Source: a virus
Length of the DNA: 38,034 bases
Direction: 5' to 3' (one strand)
Virus record (IMG/VR): IMGVR_UViG_3300012931_000045
Span: 1 to 38,034 of that record
Shown: piece after piece, positions 20,719 through 28,784 of the stretch
Layout: each line of letters begins with the position of its first letter
Position numbering within the stretch: the stretch's first letter is position 1
Notes under the pieces: model-generated
What the model saw: the letters and a program-made list of their open reading frames with translations, nothing else
What the model was told of the DNA's origin: nothing
The model's database searches: none
Program-made: the position numbers and the translations under genes

Positions 20719-20829
20719 ATGATCTTTTATCTTTTATTAATAGTTTTTAATCAAACAACATTTAGTTGGGGATGGTTTATAGGAAGTATTATTTATGAAG
20801 TTTTAATAGGTTTGGCTAATAAAGATTAA
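20719..20829 (+). CDS. Possible membrane peptide (36 aa)
   Basis: ATG four bases after the previous stop, with AAGGAGAAGGAA upstream (9-20 nt) as SD. Hydrophobic throughout (MIFYLLLIVFNQ, then WGWFIGSIIYEVLIGLA) with a charged end NKD. It may span the membrane once or twice. Size and setting allow a small toxin-like or lysis-accessory role; nothing specific is seen. Confidence 0.4.
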   Translation: MIFYLLLIVFNQTTFSWGWFIGSIIYEVLIGLANKD

Positions 20830-20839
20830 GAAAGGAAAT

Positions 20840-21049
20840 ATGAAAATCTACCAAAAGGGCGACATTAAAAAAATATTAAATGAGCGAGAACACCCGCCCA
20901 AGCGGACGATTGTTAAATTACCCTGCGGGCACAGTTCGGTTGAAATTACTAAACCCCGGGACACTTTATTTACCTGTCCTGTCTGCATGAAGCGCTTTGC
21001 CTTGACATGGTCTTTTATAGACAGCCATAAGAGGATTAAACAAATCTAA
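20840..21049 (+). CDS. Zinc-ribbon protein (69 aa)
   Basis: SD AAAGGAAAT before the ATG. C29/H31 (LPCGHSS) and C46xxC49 (FTCPVCMKRF) form a zinc ribbon after a basic N-terminus. Composition returns here to that of the early operon. Likely a nucleic-acid-binding protein; function unknown. Confidence 0.55.
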   Translation: MKIYQKGDIKKILNEREHPPKRTIVKLPCGHSSVEITKPRDTLFTCPVCMKRFALTWSFIDSHKRIKQI

Positions 21050-21051
21050 AT

Positions 21052-21318
21052 GTGGGAGAATTTATTGCAGTCTTTATTATCGGTGGTGTTTATAGTGTTG
21101 TTCTTGTTGCAACAGGCTTTATTATCGCGCACTATGCGCCTAAACAACGATTACTCGAAATTAAGCAGGGAATTGCTGAAAAAATACACAGCCGCCTTGC
21201 TGGAAAATCAAATACTGAGGGAGGCCCTATTAAGGCAATCACGAGGGCAGAACGGGAAGCCGAAAAAAACAAGGGATTTTCAGATAAATTAAAGGAGTAT
21301 TTGCCAAATGAAAATTGA
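21052..21318 (+). CDS. Single-pass membrane protein with cytoplasmic helix (88 aa)
   Basis: GTG start at 21052, just after the upstream stop. Residues about 4-27 form a transmembrane helix (IAVFIIGGVYSVVLVATGFI), followed by a charged helix (LLEIKQGIAEKIHSRLAGK, TRAEREAEKNKGF). An ATG two bases upstream (21050) opens another frame, but this one has the G-first codon bias of its neighbours and overlaps the next gene in the usual way. No family is recognised. Confidence 0.55.
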   Translation: MGEFIAVFIIGGVYSVVLVATGFIIAHYAPKQRLLEIKQGIAEKIHSRLAGKSNTEGGPIKAITRAEREAEKNKGFSDKLKEYLPNEN

Positions 21319-21478
21319 ACTGGCACGAAAGAAATTAGAGGACGCCGGATACCGCATAATAAAACGGGGTCATGGCGGCGTAACGTGGACCAATAGGCAT
21401 AAGTATATGGTCTATAACAGCAAGTCACTCCATCATTTCAACTCGCTCAACGAGGCGGTGCTTAAGCTGGAGTTATGA
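21308..21478 (+). CDS. Small basic protein (56 aa)
   Basis: AAGGAG lies 9-14 nt before the ATG. The product (ARKKLEDAGYRIIKRGHGGV, then TWTNRHKYMVY, then HHFNSLNEAVLKLEL) has a helix-strand-strand-helix look, loosely like small RNA-binding (HicA-type) folds, but the HicA catalytic pattern is not clear. It couples to the next gene by ATGA. Confidence 0.5.
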   Translation: MKIELARKKLEDAGYRIIKRGHGGVTWTNRHKYMVYNSKSLHHFNSLNEAVLKLEL

Positions 21479-21717
21479 AAATACGTTTGGCCTGTTCATG
21501 CAGGGAACTTTTCCATGAACTTGAGGTTGACAAGGTTACTTACGATTATCTGCATGAAATTATAGTTAATAAAGGCGAGTATAAAAAGGTTATCCATTTA
21601 CCCAGCGGTGAGTGTTACCGCGTGCCAATGGGTTACATTATGGTACACGGCTTAAAAGGTTTTGACTTGCCCTATTTGGGATTTCCTAAATGGAAGGATA
21701 AAAAAACAATTAATTAA
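21475..21717 (+). CDS. Hypothetical protein (80 aa)
   Basis: The ATG overlaps the upstream TGA. Beta-rich, starting MKIRLACSCRELFHELEVDK; two Cys (CSC) near the N-terminus and one in SGECYRVPMGY. No family is recognised. It belongs to the row of small coupled genes leading into the packaging block. Confidence 0.5.
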   Translation: MKIRLACSCRELFHELEVDKVTYDYLHEIIVNKGEYKKVIHLPSGECYRVPMGYIMVHGLKGFDLPYLGFPKWKDKKTIN

Positions 21718-21718
21718 A

Positions 21719-22177
21719 ATGATTTGTAAAGGTTGCGGTCAAAACAGTTTTCATATTAAAGTATTTTTTGATAAAAACGGTAAAAAAACCGAGGTCTGTA
21801 ATAATTGCGCCCGTTTAGGGTCAGGCCCGAAAATAGACGGCATACTGACCCGCAACTCTTTCCGCATACGGCGCCAGCAGGAAAAATATGCCCCCGATTT
21901 TGTCCAGCCGCATGTTTACGACAGGCACCGCAGGAAACTTGTATTTAATAAGGAATTTGCCAAGTTATACCCCGATAAGGTCGGAGATTATTTCAGCGAA
22001 AAGGAATTGATTAAGGAGGGCCTGCCAAGGCTCGCCCAGGCGTCAGCCAAACTGAAACGTGATAAGGCGCTCATTAAACAGCGCCAGCGTGATATGGTAC
22101 AATATTCAGGGAGCGATAAAACCGCCTTTAAGAAGATTATAAAATCTCAAGCCTATGCCCGAACCGCAAAACCATAA
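21719..22177 (+). CDS. Zinc-ribbon plus basic helical protein (152 aa)
   Basis: Start set at the ATG 21719 after the previous stop. N-terminal zinc ribbon: C3xxC6 (MICKGCG) and C27xxC30 (VCNNCARLG). A long basic helical region follows (FRIRRQQEKYAPDFVQPHVY, KLKRDKALIKQRQRD). Its last 23 nt overlap the terminase small subunit gene. It may be a DNA-binding accessory of packaging or a late regulator; this is inferred from position only. Confidence 0.55.
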   Translation: MICKGCGQNSFHIKVFFDKNGKKTEVCNNCARLGSGPKIDGILTRNSFRIRRQQEKYAPDFVQPHVYDRHRRKLVFNKEFAKLYPDKVGDYFSEKELIKEGLPRLAQASAKLKRDKALIKQRQRDMVQYSGSDKTAFKKIIKSQAYARTAKP

Positions 22178-22592
22178 CGCCTCAAAATATAAACCAGAGT
22201 ATTGCGACCTTCTAATTCACCACATGGCGAACGGATTATCCTTCGAGTCCTTTGCTGGTTTGATTGATGTCGACCAAGATACGTTATATAACTGGATTAA
22301 ATTAGCGGGTGAGGGCAATACATTTTATCAACCCTTCTCCGACGCCAAAAAAAAGGGAGTAGAAAAATGTCGCTTATTTTGGGAGAGGATAGGCGTCAGG
22401 ATGACTTTAGGATTGCCGATTAAATTCATTGACGCCGAAACCCACAAGGAAATTGAAACAAAAAGGTATAACACCACCGCTTGGATATTCAATATGAAAA
22501 ACCGCTTTAAGTGGCGGGATACTTTCGATGTTACCAGCGATGATAAACCCATGAGTACGCTTCCGATTAGAGTTATATTAAATAAACCGTGA
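22155..22592 (+). CDS. terS: Terminase small subunit (145 aa)
   Basis: N-terminal HTH (EYCDLLIHHMANGLSFESFA then IDVDQDTLYNWIK) followed by a conserved late motif, WIFNMKNRFKWRD, typical of phage terminase small subunits. It binds the packaging start site and hands DNA to the large subunit. It overlaps the upstream gene and is itself overlapped by TerL (GTGA), the standard arrangement. Length is usual for the family. Confidence 0.85.
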   Translation: MPEPQNHNASKYKPEYCDLLIHHMANGLSFESFAGLIDVDQDTLYNWIKLAGEGNTFYQPFSDAKKKGVEKCRLFWERIGVRMTLGLPIKFIDAETHKEIETKRYNTTAWIFNMKNRFKWRDTFDVTSDDKPMSTLPIRVILNKP

Positions 22593-24049
22593 TTTACAAA
22601 GATGTCAATTTTACCGAACTCGCTAAATTCCAATCTAAACAGTTAAAAGCCTACGAAACCCTGTTATTCAATCCTAAGTGTAAGTATTTGCTTTTCGGAG
22701 GCGCCGCTGGCGGGGGCAAAAGTTATTTTTTGCGCTGGGCCGCATTAGGGTTGGGATTTTATTATTCCTCGAAATATAATATGGTGGGTGTTCCGCTCGG
22801 ATTATTCAGTGAAGATTATCCGACACTCCGCGATAGGCAGATAATCAAGATTAAAAGGGAATTTCCTCCGTGGCTCGGTCAGATAAAAGAAACCAAAGCC
22901 GAGGGATTTGCGTTTATTACTTATAAGGAATACGGCGGGTTTATTATCATGCTCCGTAACCTTGACGACCCCTCTAAATATAGCTCGGTTGAGTTCGCCG
23001 CGATATTAGTGGAAGAATTGACCAAGAATAAACTCGATACTTTTGAAGCCTTGCGAACAAGAATGAGATACACAGGTATTCCCGATGTAAAATTTGCCGC
23101 CGCTACAAACCCGGGTGAAATAGGCCACGGTTGGGTTAAAAACAAATGGATACAGTTCGACTCGCAAAACCTTGATATAGAAAACGATAGGTTTTTCTTT
23201 ATTCAGGCGTTATACAGTGATAATAAATATATCGACCCTGATTACGTAAGGCAATTGGAGGCGTTATCCGACCCTTTGAAGCGTAAGGCACTCTTAGAGG
23301 GCAATTGGGACATATTCGTCGGTCAGGTTTTCTTCGAGTGGAATAGGGATTTGCACGTCACCGACAAGTTTTTATATTCTCTCGACGACTGCCAGAAGAT
23401 AGTCTGCTTTGACTGGGGTTACAACGCCCCGGGCTGTGCATATTGGTTGGCATTTACGCCCGACTTGCGGGTCTATTGCTACCGTGAAATATACAAGAAC
23501 CAGCTCACGCCCGAAGAATGGGCGCAGGAAATCTCGATGTATACGTTAATCGAAAACACCGAATATATTGTCCTGCCCCATGATTGTTTCTACAAAATAC
23601 AGGGACGGGAAACGATAGAAACGACCTTCCGCAACAACCTTAACATACCAATCGTTTATGGTGGCGCTCCGTCAAAACAGTCACGCCGTAATAGGCTGGC
23701 TATAATGCACCAGTATTTGTCAAAAGCCCCCGATAAATTACCTTATTTACAATTCCACCCGTCCTGTGTCGAAGCGGTAAGGACATTACCCGAACTTATT
23801 TATGACAAGAATAATCCCGAGGATTTGGACACGAGGGGTGATGACCATAGTTACGATGCTATCTCGCTGGGCCTGTTAACCCATAGGGGATTGGTAACCG
23901 AAAGCGGGATAGTCAAGCCAGCTCTTGCCCAAAATTTGCGCAGTCCCGTCGTGGTAAATGAGCAGGGGCGTATTCCGTCACCCGACTTCTGGACAGCGTT
24001 TAAAGATAAACAATTTAAAAGGGGTCATAACGCCGAATTTGGAAAGTAG
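22589..24049 (+). CDS. terL: Terminase large subunit (486 aa)
   Basis: GTG start overlapping the TerS stop. ATPase: Walker A GGAAGGGKS (37-45), Walker B AAILVEEL (137-144), coupling segment AAATNPG (170-176). Nuclease: D275 in VCFDWGYN, D332 in LPHD and GDDHSYDA (417-424), the RNase-H-like acidic cluster. It pumps DNA into the prohead and cuts it at the start and end of packaging. Length and domain order are complete. Confidence 0.95.
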   Translation: MIYKDVNFTELAKFQSKQLKAYETLLFNPKCKYLLFGGAAGGGKSYFLRWAALGLGFYYSSKYNMVGVPLGLFSEDYPTLRDRQIIKIKREFPPWLGQIKETKAEGFAFITYKEYGGFIIMLRNLDDPSKYSSVEFAAILVEELTKNKLDTFEALRTRMRYTGIPDVKFAAATNPGEIGHGWVKNKWIQFDSQNLDIENDRFFFIQALYSDNKYIDPDYVRQLEALSDPLKRKALLEGNWDIFVGQVFFEWNRDLHVTDKFLYSLDDCQKIVCFDWGYNAPGCAYWLAFTPDLRVYCYREIYKNQLTPEEWAQEISMYTLIENTEYIVLPHDCFYKIQGRETIETTFRNNLNIPIVYGGAPSKQSRRNRLAIMHQYLSKAPDKLPYLQFHPSCVEAVRTLPELIYDKNNPEDLDTRGDDHSYDAISLGLLTHRGLVTESGIVKPALAQNLRSPVVVNEQGRIPSPDFWTAFKDKQFKRGHNAEFGK

Positions 24050-24055
24050 TATAAT
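24050..24055 (+). promoter_or_regulatory. -10 TATAAT six nt before the next ATG
   Basis: TATAAT at 24050-24055 across the end of terL; the ATG at 24062 follows after exactly 6 nt. No clear -35 is seen. Together with similar sites at 17429, 26368 and 30709 it suggests a leaderless start. Confidence 0.45.
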
Positions 24056-24061
24056 ATAAAT

Positions 24062-24337
24062 ATGTTGCAACCCGCCGCTATAACAGGTGAAAAAGGGGCT
24101 ATCAGCGTATGGCTGGATGGGACAAGCAATAATTCATTAAAGGCATTTCATTGCACGGTTTGCGGCAAGGTAGTATTTGAATATTATTCGGCGGTCAAGA
24201 TAGTAATGGCAGGGGACAATGAGGGCGCACCCCGGCAAACGCCGATAGTCATACAATGCCACGGGCAGGTTGAGTCATATGCCAACGGTTATAAGAAGGC
24301 CCTGCCGTGCAAAACCAAGTACTTTTTGAGTGCTTAA
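24062..24337 (+). CDS. Small zinc-binding protein between terL and portal (91 aa)
   Basis: Cys pair C31xxC34 (FHCTVCGKVVFEYYS) and further Cys (IQCHG, LPCKTKY) form a zinc ribbon in a beta-rich protein. No SD; a -10 box is 6 nt upstream. Small zinc proteins between TerL and portal occur in other phages and may be late regulators (Com-like) or head accessories. Function is uncertain. Confidence 0.6.
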   Translation: MLQPAAITGEKGAISVWLDGTSNNSLKAFHCTVCGKVVFEYYSAVKIVMAGDNEGAPRQTPIVIQCHGQVESYANGYKKALPCKTKYFLSA

Positions 24338-24339
24338 AT

Positions 24340-26346
24340 ATGGACGAAAATTTACCGACATACCCTACGCCTGACGAAGAACGGATAGAGCAACCCACCG
24401 TTGAAGTACTGCCGTCGGTTGACATCGACGATAACGACCTAGTCGCCGTCATTAACCGCAAGGAGGCGGAAGCCCAGCAGTACACCAAGAACGTCCTCAA
24501 GCTCCCCGAACGCGTAAAAACCAACAATAACTTCTGGATTGGCAAGCAATTTGACGAGGGTGCGTTCGAGAACTGGCAGGTGCCGTATAAAGATAACCTT
24601 ATTTGGCAGGACACCGAAACAAGGATTGCCTTAGCTGCGTCCCGGATGCCCGATATTATCCTCACCCCCGCTGATGTTAACGATGTCAAGAAAAAAGAGG
24701 CCACTAAAACATTGCAGCGCGGTTTGGATATAAGATTTAAGACTGACACCATCAAGCGCCTCATTAAAAACGGCCTGCGCCATAACCACCTTGACTTCAT
24801 CGGGATACTGAAATGCGTCTGGAACAAGGAAAAGGACGACTACGAGTACGTCACAGTCCGCCCCGACAGGATGATCCTCGACCATACCGCTACCATCCCC
24901 GAGGACGGTTTTACCGCCGATAATATGGATTTCATTTCCGAAGTTATTGAAGAACCCCTCGCCGTCATCGCCGCCAAGTTTCCTGGCAAGAAGGACGAAC
25001 TTTACGCCGCCGTCGGTATAACGCGCGGCACTTCCCGACAGTTGATGCGCAAGTATAAGTACAAAGAGATTTGGATGAGCTGGTGGGACGCGCAAGGCAA
25101 GAAACAGGAAATAGTCTGCCATAAATACCAGAACCTAATCCTTGACAAAGGTAAAGACCCTTACTGGGATTATACGGGTTACGAGAAAACTACTGACAGG
25201 ATCGACGAAACAACGGGATTTAACAAAACTGAAACTCTTTTCCATAACCACCTGCCATTTCCCCGCAAGCCTTATATTTTATTCTCGCACACCAATTTGG
25301 GTAAAGACCCCTATGAGGACACCACGCCGGTCGAACAGGCAATTCCGCTGCAAAAGTTCGCCAATAAGGTCGGCAGGCAAATTGCCGAAATATCGGCAAG
25401 GGCAGTCCCGAAGATAGGTTTTTCAGGCAAGTTCATTACCAAGGAGGAGGCAAGGCGCGTTACCAACGACCCCGACGAGAATATCTGGTTAAAGGACGCT
25501 GATGATATAAGACAGGCGATTTCGGTCATTCCTGCCTCGCCCCCGTCAATGGTTCTCTCACAGGAATTGACGAGCACCCGTTCGCAGATCGACAGCAAGT
25601 TCTCGACCCATTCCACAACGAGAGGCGAGAGGATTGCGCAGGAGAGCGGAATTTCCAAGCAGATTACGAGGGAGGGCGACCTCTCGATTTCCGATGACAT
25701 AGTGAGCATTTGCGTCGAGAGGGTAGTATATGAAATGGCGAACTGGGCAGTGCAGATGATTAAGCTAAACTATGACAAGGCCCATTACGTGCGAGATGTC
25801 GGGCCTGACGGCGAGGCGGTGCAGTTGGAGTTAAGCAGGGACAAGATCGACGATGGTATAGCCGTTAATGTCAAAGCGAGTTCGGTCGACAAGAGCGAGC
25901 GGCGCGCCATAGCCCTGCAACTGGCCAGCCGTAAGGGCATTGACCCGTTCTCGCTGGCGGAAGACCTTGACCTTTCCAACCCGAAGGAACGCACTAAACG
26001 GCTGATACTTTTCTCGACTAACGACTTCCCCGCCTATTTCAAGGAACTTGGTATAGACATGCCCGTCCAGGGAGGCGCGGGGGGATCGGACGTCGAGCAG
26101 GCGCAGGTTGATATCCAGCGCTTAATGGGCGGTGAGGATGTCCAGCCGCCCGAACAGTTAAGTACCGACTATGTCAATACTATACGCGGGTTCGTCAACT
26201 CGCCCGAGTTCCCCGCCCAAGACCCGACCGTACAGGAGAGGATAAAATCTTTCATCGGGTTAATGCGCCAGAAACTTTCTAATCCGCAAAATACGCCACA
26301 ATCCCCGTTGCCTGCGCAACCACCGGCATTGACATCGCCCATTTAA
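24340..26346 (+). CDS. Portal protein (668 aa)
   Basis: Start set at the ATG 24340, two bases after the previous stop; an in-frame GTG at 24307 would overlap. The pattern YKDNLIWQDTETRIALAASR, then YVTVRPDRMILDHT, then FPRKPYILFSHTNLGKDPYE and PVEQAIPLQKFANKV is that of large phage portals, forming the dodecameric head vertex ring for DNA entry and exit. Its length is close to P22 gp1 (725). A Pro/Gln-rich tail (about 640-668) is probably disordered. Position after TerL supports the call. Confidence 0.85.
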   Translation: MDENLPTYPTPDEERIEQPTVEVLPSVDIDDNDLVAVINRKEAEAQQYTKNVLKLPERVKTNNNFWIGKQFDEGAFENWQVPYKDNLIWQDTETRIALAASRMPDIILTPADVNDVKKKEATKTLQRGLDIRFKTDTIKRLIKNGLRHNHLDFIGILKCVWNKEKDDYEYVTVRPDRMILDHTATIPEDGFTADNMDFISEVIEEPLAVIAAKFPGKKDELYAAVGITRGTSRQLMRKYKYKEIWMSWWDAQGKKQEIVCHKYQNLILDKGKDPYWDYTGYEKTTDRIDETTGFNKTETLFHNHLPFPRKPYILFSHTNLGKDPYEDTTPVEQAIPLQKFANKVGRQIAEISARAVPKIGFSGKFITKEEARRVTNDPDENIWLKDADDIRQAISVIPASPPSMVLSQELTSTRSQIDSKFSTHSTTRGERIAQESGISKQITREGDLSISDDIVSICVERVVYEMANWAVQMIKLNYDKAHYVRDVGPDGEAVQLELSRDKIDDGIAVNVKASSVDKSERRAIALQLASRKGIDPFSLAEDLDLSNPKERTKRLILFSTNDFPAYFKELGIDMPVQGGAGGSDVEQAQVDIQRLMGGEDVQPPEQLSTDYVNTIRGFVNSPEFPAQDPTVQERIKSFIGLMRQKLSNPQNTPQSPLPAQPPALTSPI

Positions 26347-26361
26347 TAATTATGTTATAAT
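26329..26361 (+). promoter_or_regulatory. Promoter TTGACA-N21-TGTTATAAT
   Basis: TTGACA (26329-26334) and TGTTATAAT (26353-26361), spacer long (21 bp) but the -10 extended. The ATG at 26368 is exactly 6 nt after the -10, so the mRNA would be leaderless. Confidence 0.5.
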
Positions 26362-26367
26362 TTCAAT

Positions 26368-26565
26368 ATGCCATTACTTCCGGGTAAGAAAAACATAGGC
26401 AAGAATATATCAGAACTCGAACACTCGCAAACCAAGGCGGGCAAGCAACGCTCCCATAAACAGAATATTGCCATCGCCTTGTCAGTTGCCCGCAAGTCAG
26501 GCGCTAAAATCCCCGTTAAAAAAGATTACATAGCCAAAATGAAAGAAAGGAGCAAGAGTGGCTAA
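26368..26565 (+). CDS. DUF6496-like small basic protein (65 aa)
   Basis: MPLLPGKKNIGKNISELEHS followed by QNIAIALSVARKSG is the pattern of small Lys-rich proteins placed near portal and capsid genes in many phages (DUF6496-like); their role is unknown. Leaderless start behind the promoter at 26329-26361. It overlaps the next gene by 8 nt. Confidence 0.6.
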   Translation: MPLLPGKKNIGKNISELEHSQTKAGKQRSHKQNIAIALSVARKSGAKIPVKKDYIAKMKERSKSG

Positions 26566-26800
26566 ATTACCGCATATGAAACCAGCAGGGAAGAAGGGCA
26601 TGGCGCAGGTCAAAAGGTTGGGCCGTACCTTCAAGACAGGTGGATTTAACAAGATTGCCTCAAGCGCCGCCAAGGAATACGGCTCGAAGGAAAAAGGGGC
26701 AAAGGTCGCCGGGGCAATCTTCCAGAAGATGGCCGCCAAGCATAAGGGTAAGTCCGTCAGGCAGATGAAGTTTGAGGCTATGAAGAAACGGGCATCTTGA
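26558..26800 (+). CDS. Small very basic protein (80 aa)
   Basis: GTG start with GAAAGGAG upstream. Lys/Gly/Ala-rich (FKTGGFNKIASSAAKEYGSK, GAIFQKMAAKHKGK), without acidic patches, so it could bind DNA or the acidic scaffold. Overlaps the preceding gene and ends just before a new promoter. No family name is given with confidence. Confidence 0.55.
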   Translation: MAKLPHMKPAGKKGMAQVKRLGRTFKTGGFNKIASSAAKEYGSKEKGAKVAGAIFQKMAAKHKGKSVRQMKFEAMKKRAS

Positions 26801-26825
26801 CAGTAGGGAAATTGGGACTTACAAT
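26797..26825 (+). promoter_or_regulatory. Promoter TTGACA-N17-TACAAT for scaffold gene
   Basis: TTGACA (26797-26802), 17-bp spacer, TACAAT (26820-26825), overlapping the end of the preceding gene. The ATG at 26835 is 9 nt downstream with no SD, so the leader is at most a few nucleotides. Confidence 0.6.
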
Positions 26826-26834
26826 ATTATAAAT

Positions 26835-27524
26835 ATGCCCGAACCTTCAACCGCGCCTGTCATTACCCCACCCGCACCCGACTTATCGGGTATTAACGCC
26901 ACGATTGATAAGTTAAACACTACTCTCAATGAGATCACCGAGCGTATTGATAGCGTCGAGGAACAGGTAACCGCCGCTACCAAGCCCGCTGAACCGCCTA
27001 AGACCGACGAGGATGAGTGGAAACCCAATAAATGGTCGGACATACCCAAGAAAAGCGAGGAAATTGCCGAAGATGTAGTCGAACGGAAACTGCAGGAAAA
27101 GGAACAGGCGGAAGTCGACGCCAAACAGGCGGAGGCAGACAAGCAAAAGGCAATCAATGACGAGTTCGACAAGCAACTGGGAGAACTGGAAACTTCAGGC
27201 AAAATACCCAAGGTCGTCGATGCCAACAATGAGGACGACCCCGGCAGGGCGGCAAGGCGTGAATTGTTCGGGCTGGGCGTGCATTACGAAAGCACCAACC
27301 TGACCAAGCTGGCCGAACTGCGGGAAACCCTGAGCAAGCAAGGGTATAAGTATGACACCAAGGCGGGCAAGCTGATCCGCACCAATAGTGCGCCAACCTA
27401 CTCCCAAAATGCACCCATCGCTGGAGTGAACAAGTCAGGGTCGAGCGAAACCAAACCCTCTTATAAAGATATTCACCTCAAGAGCGCCGACCAACTCCGC
27501 CGAGAGTATTTAGGCGAAGATTGA
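26835..27524 (+). CDS. Putative scaffolding protein (229 aa)
   Basis: Acidic Pro-rich ends and a central coiled coil (about 20-55 and 75-120: INATIDKLNTTLNEITERID, VVERKLQEKEQAEVDAKQAE) with many Glu/Lys/Gln, directly before the major capsid gene. These are the marks of phage scaffolding proteins, which guide capsid assembly and then leave. No protease domain is visible. No SD. Confidence 0.7.
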   Translation: MPEPSTAPVITPPAPDLSGINATIDKLNTTLNEITERIDSVEEQVTAATKPAEPPKTDEDEWKPNKWSDIPKKSEEIAEDVVERKLQEKEQAEVDAKQAEADKQKAINDEFDKQLGELETSGKIPKVVDANNEDDPGRAARRELFGLGVHYESTNLTKLAELRETLSKQGYKYDTKAGKLIRTNSAPTYSQNAPIAGVNKSGSSETKPSYKDIHLKSADQLRREYLGED

Positions 27525-27548
27525 TAATATTATAATTTCCCCGAAGTC

Positions 27549-27578
27549 TTGACAAACATTTTCCCTATTTGAAACAAT
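27549..27578 (+). promoter_or_regulatory. Weak promoter upstream of the capsid gene
   Basis: TTGACA (27549-27554), 18-bp spacer and AACAAT (27573-27578), four of six -10 bases. RNA would start near 27585, before the hairpin at 27598. Confidence 0.4.
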
Positions 27579-27597
27579 AGTACCAGCAGTCCACAGA

Positions 27598-27623
27598 GGC
27601 TCGTCTTACAGACGGGCTTTTTT
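27598..27623 (+). terminator. Intrinsic terminator-like hairpin before the capsid gene
   Basis: GCTCGTC pairs with GACGGGC (one G-U pair) around TTACA, followed by six Ts. It lies between the scaffold gene and the capsid SD. It may end upstream transcripts, attenuate, or protect the 5' end of the capsid mRNA. Confidence 0.6.
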
Positions 27624-27649
27624 AGTGGAAGGAAGGGGGTGAATAATAT

Positions 27650-28735
27650 ATGATTTTTTCAGAGAGAGTTTTGTCATTAACGCAGGACGCGTTACTTCCC
27701 AAGGTTGTCGATAATACTTTAGGTTCGAATATCCTTCTCTATCGGTTGATGTCCAACGCCAAACAGGGAAAAGGCGAGTCTATCAAACGGGCAATCAAGT
27801 ACCAGAATAGCGGTACCGCCGGTTCATTCTCAGGCATGGATACATTCACCGCAACACAACTCACAACCAAAGTCAGAGCCTCTTTTGACATGAGGGGTTA
27901 CCGCATTCCGATTGGTGTATCAGGTATGGAAGCGGTCGCCAATGCCGTGTCAGAAACACAGGTAACTGATCTGGTTCAGGAGGCACTTGAGGAAAGCCAA
28001 CAGGAAATGATTGACGGATTGGGAACAGCAATTTACGGTGACGGTTCAGGGAATGGCAATAAAGACCCGCTCGGTGTCGACGCAGTGGTTGACGACGGCA
28101 CGTTAGTCCCGACATTCGGGGGATTAAGCCGCACAACCTACCCGGTATTCGTAGGGACAAGAACCGCCTCAGGCGGCTCGCTGACCCTGCTCAAGCTGGC
28201 GACGCTTTACAGCGCCATTTCCAGTGGTACGGGTATGTCAACACCGACCCTGATCGTTTCCAACGAAACGGTTTGGGATTTATACGAAACATTATTGACT
28301 CCGCTGGTTCAGGAACAGTACACCATGTTCGGTTACTACGAGGTGGGCCGAAGGGGAGGCGCAGTCAGGCAAGGTTCACAGGAAGGCCTGAAAGGCACGC
28401 AGGGATTTGTCGCAGTTACCTACAAAGGTATTCCGTGGGTACGGGATGAAAAATGTACCGCGCAGAGGGTTTTCATGCTCAATGAAAACTGGCTCGACTG
28501 GTACGGCTGGGACGCCAAGGGGATGTTCGGTTATAACAAGGTTTCCCTCGGCAGTTCCACGGTGGAAGGTCTTTACGCCGAGTCGCCCATGTCCGATTAC
28601 ACAGGATTCAACTGGTCAGGCTTCAAAGCACCGACCAACCAATTCTCGGGCATTGCGGACGTCATTATTTTGGGTAATTTGGTATCGTGGCAACCAAGAC
28701 GCCATGGTCAACTGACCGGCGTTACCACGGCCTAA
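27650..28735 (+). CDS. Major capsid protein (361 aa)
   Basis: Strong SD (AAGGGGGTGA) before the ATG. HK97-fold type sequence: helical N-terminal arm (about 1-60), YRIPIGVSGMEAVANA (about 84-99), long helix VTDLVQEALEESQQEMIDGL, and a C-terminal beta part with GFVAVTYKGIPWVRDEKCTA (about 252-271) and a MLNENWLDWYGW segment. Position after the scaffold and strong translation signal fit the most abundant virion protein. It forms the icosahedral shell. Confidence 0.85.
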   Translation: MIFSERVLSLTQDALLPKVVDNTLGSNILLYRLMSNAKQGKGESIKRAIKYQNSGTAGSFSGMDTFTATQLTTKVRASFDMRGYRIPIGVSGMEAVANAVSETQVTDLVQEALEESQQEMIDGLGTAIYGDGSGNGNKDPLGVDAVVDDGTLVPTFGGLSRTTYPVFVGTRTASGGSLTLLKLATLYSAISSGTGMSTPTLIVSNETVWDLYETLLTPLVQEQYTMFGYYEVGRRGGAVRQGSQEGLKGTQGFVAVTYKGIPWVRDEKCTAQRVFMLNENWLDWYGWDAKGMFGYNKVSLGSSTVEGLYAESPMSDYTGFNWSGFKAPTNQFSGIADVIILGNLVSWQPRRHGQLTGVTTA

Positions 28736-28784
28736 AGTCGCTAGACGACTCTATAAAACTTAAAAAGGAGGGGGTGAATATATT

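Noticed and set aside
21050-21292. Alternative plus-strand frame beginning MWENLLQSLLSVV
   Set aside because: It overlaps the frame at 21052, which has better codon bias, a typical membrane-plus-helix layout and the usual overlap with the next gene.
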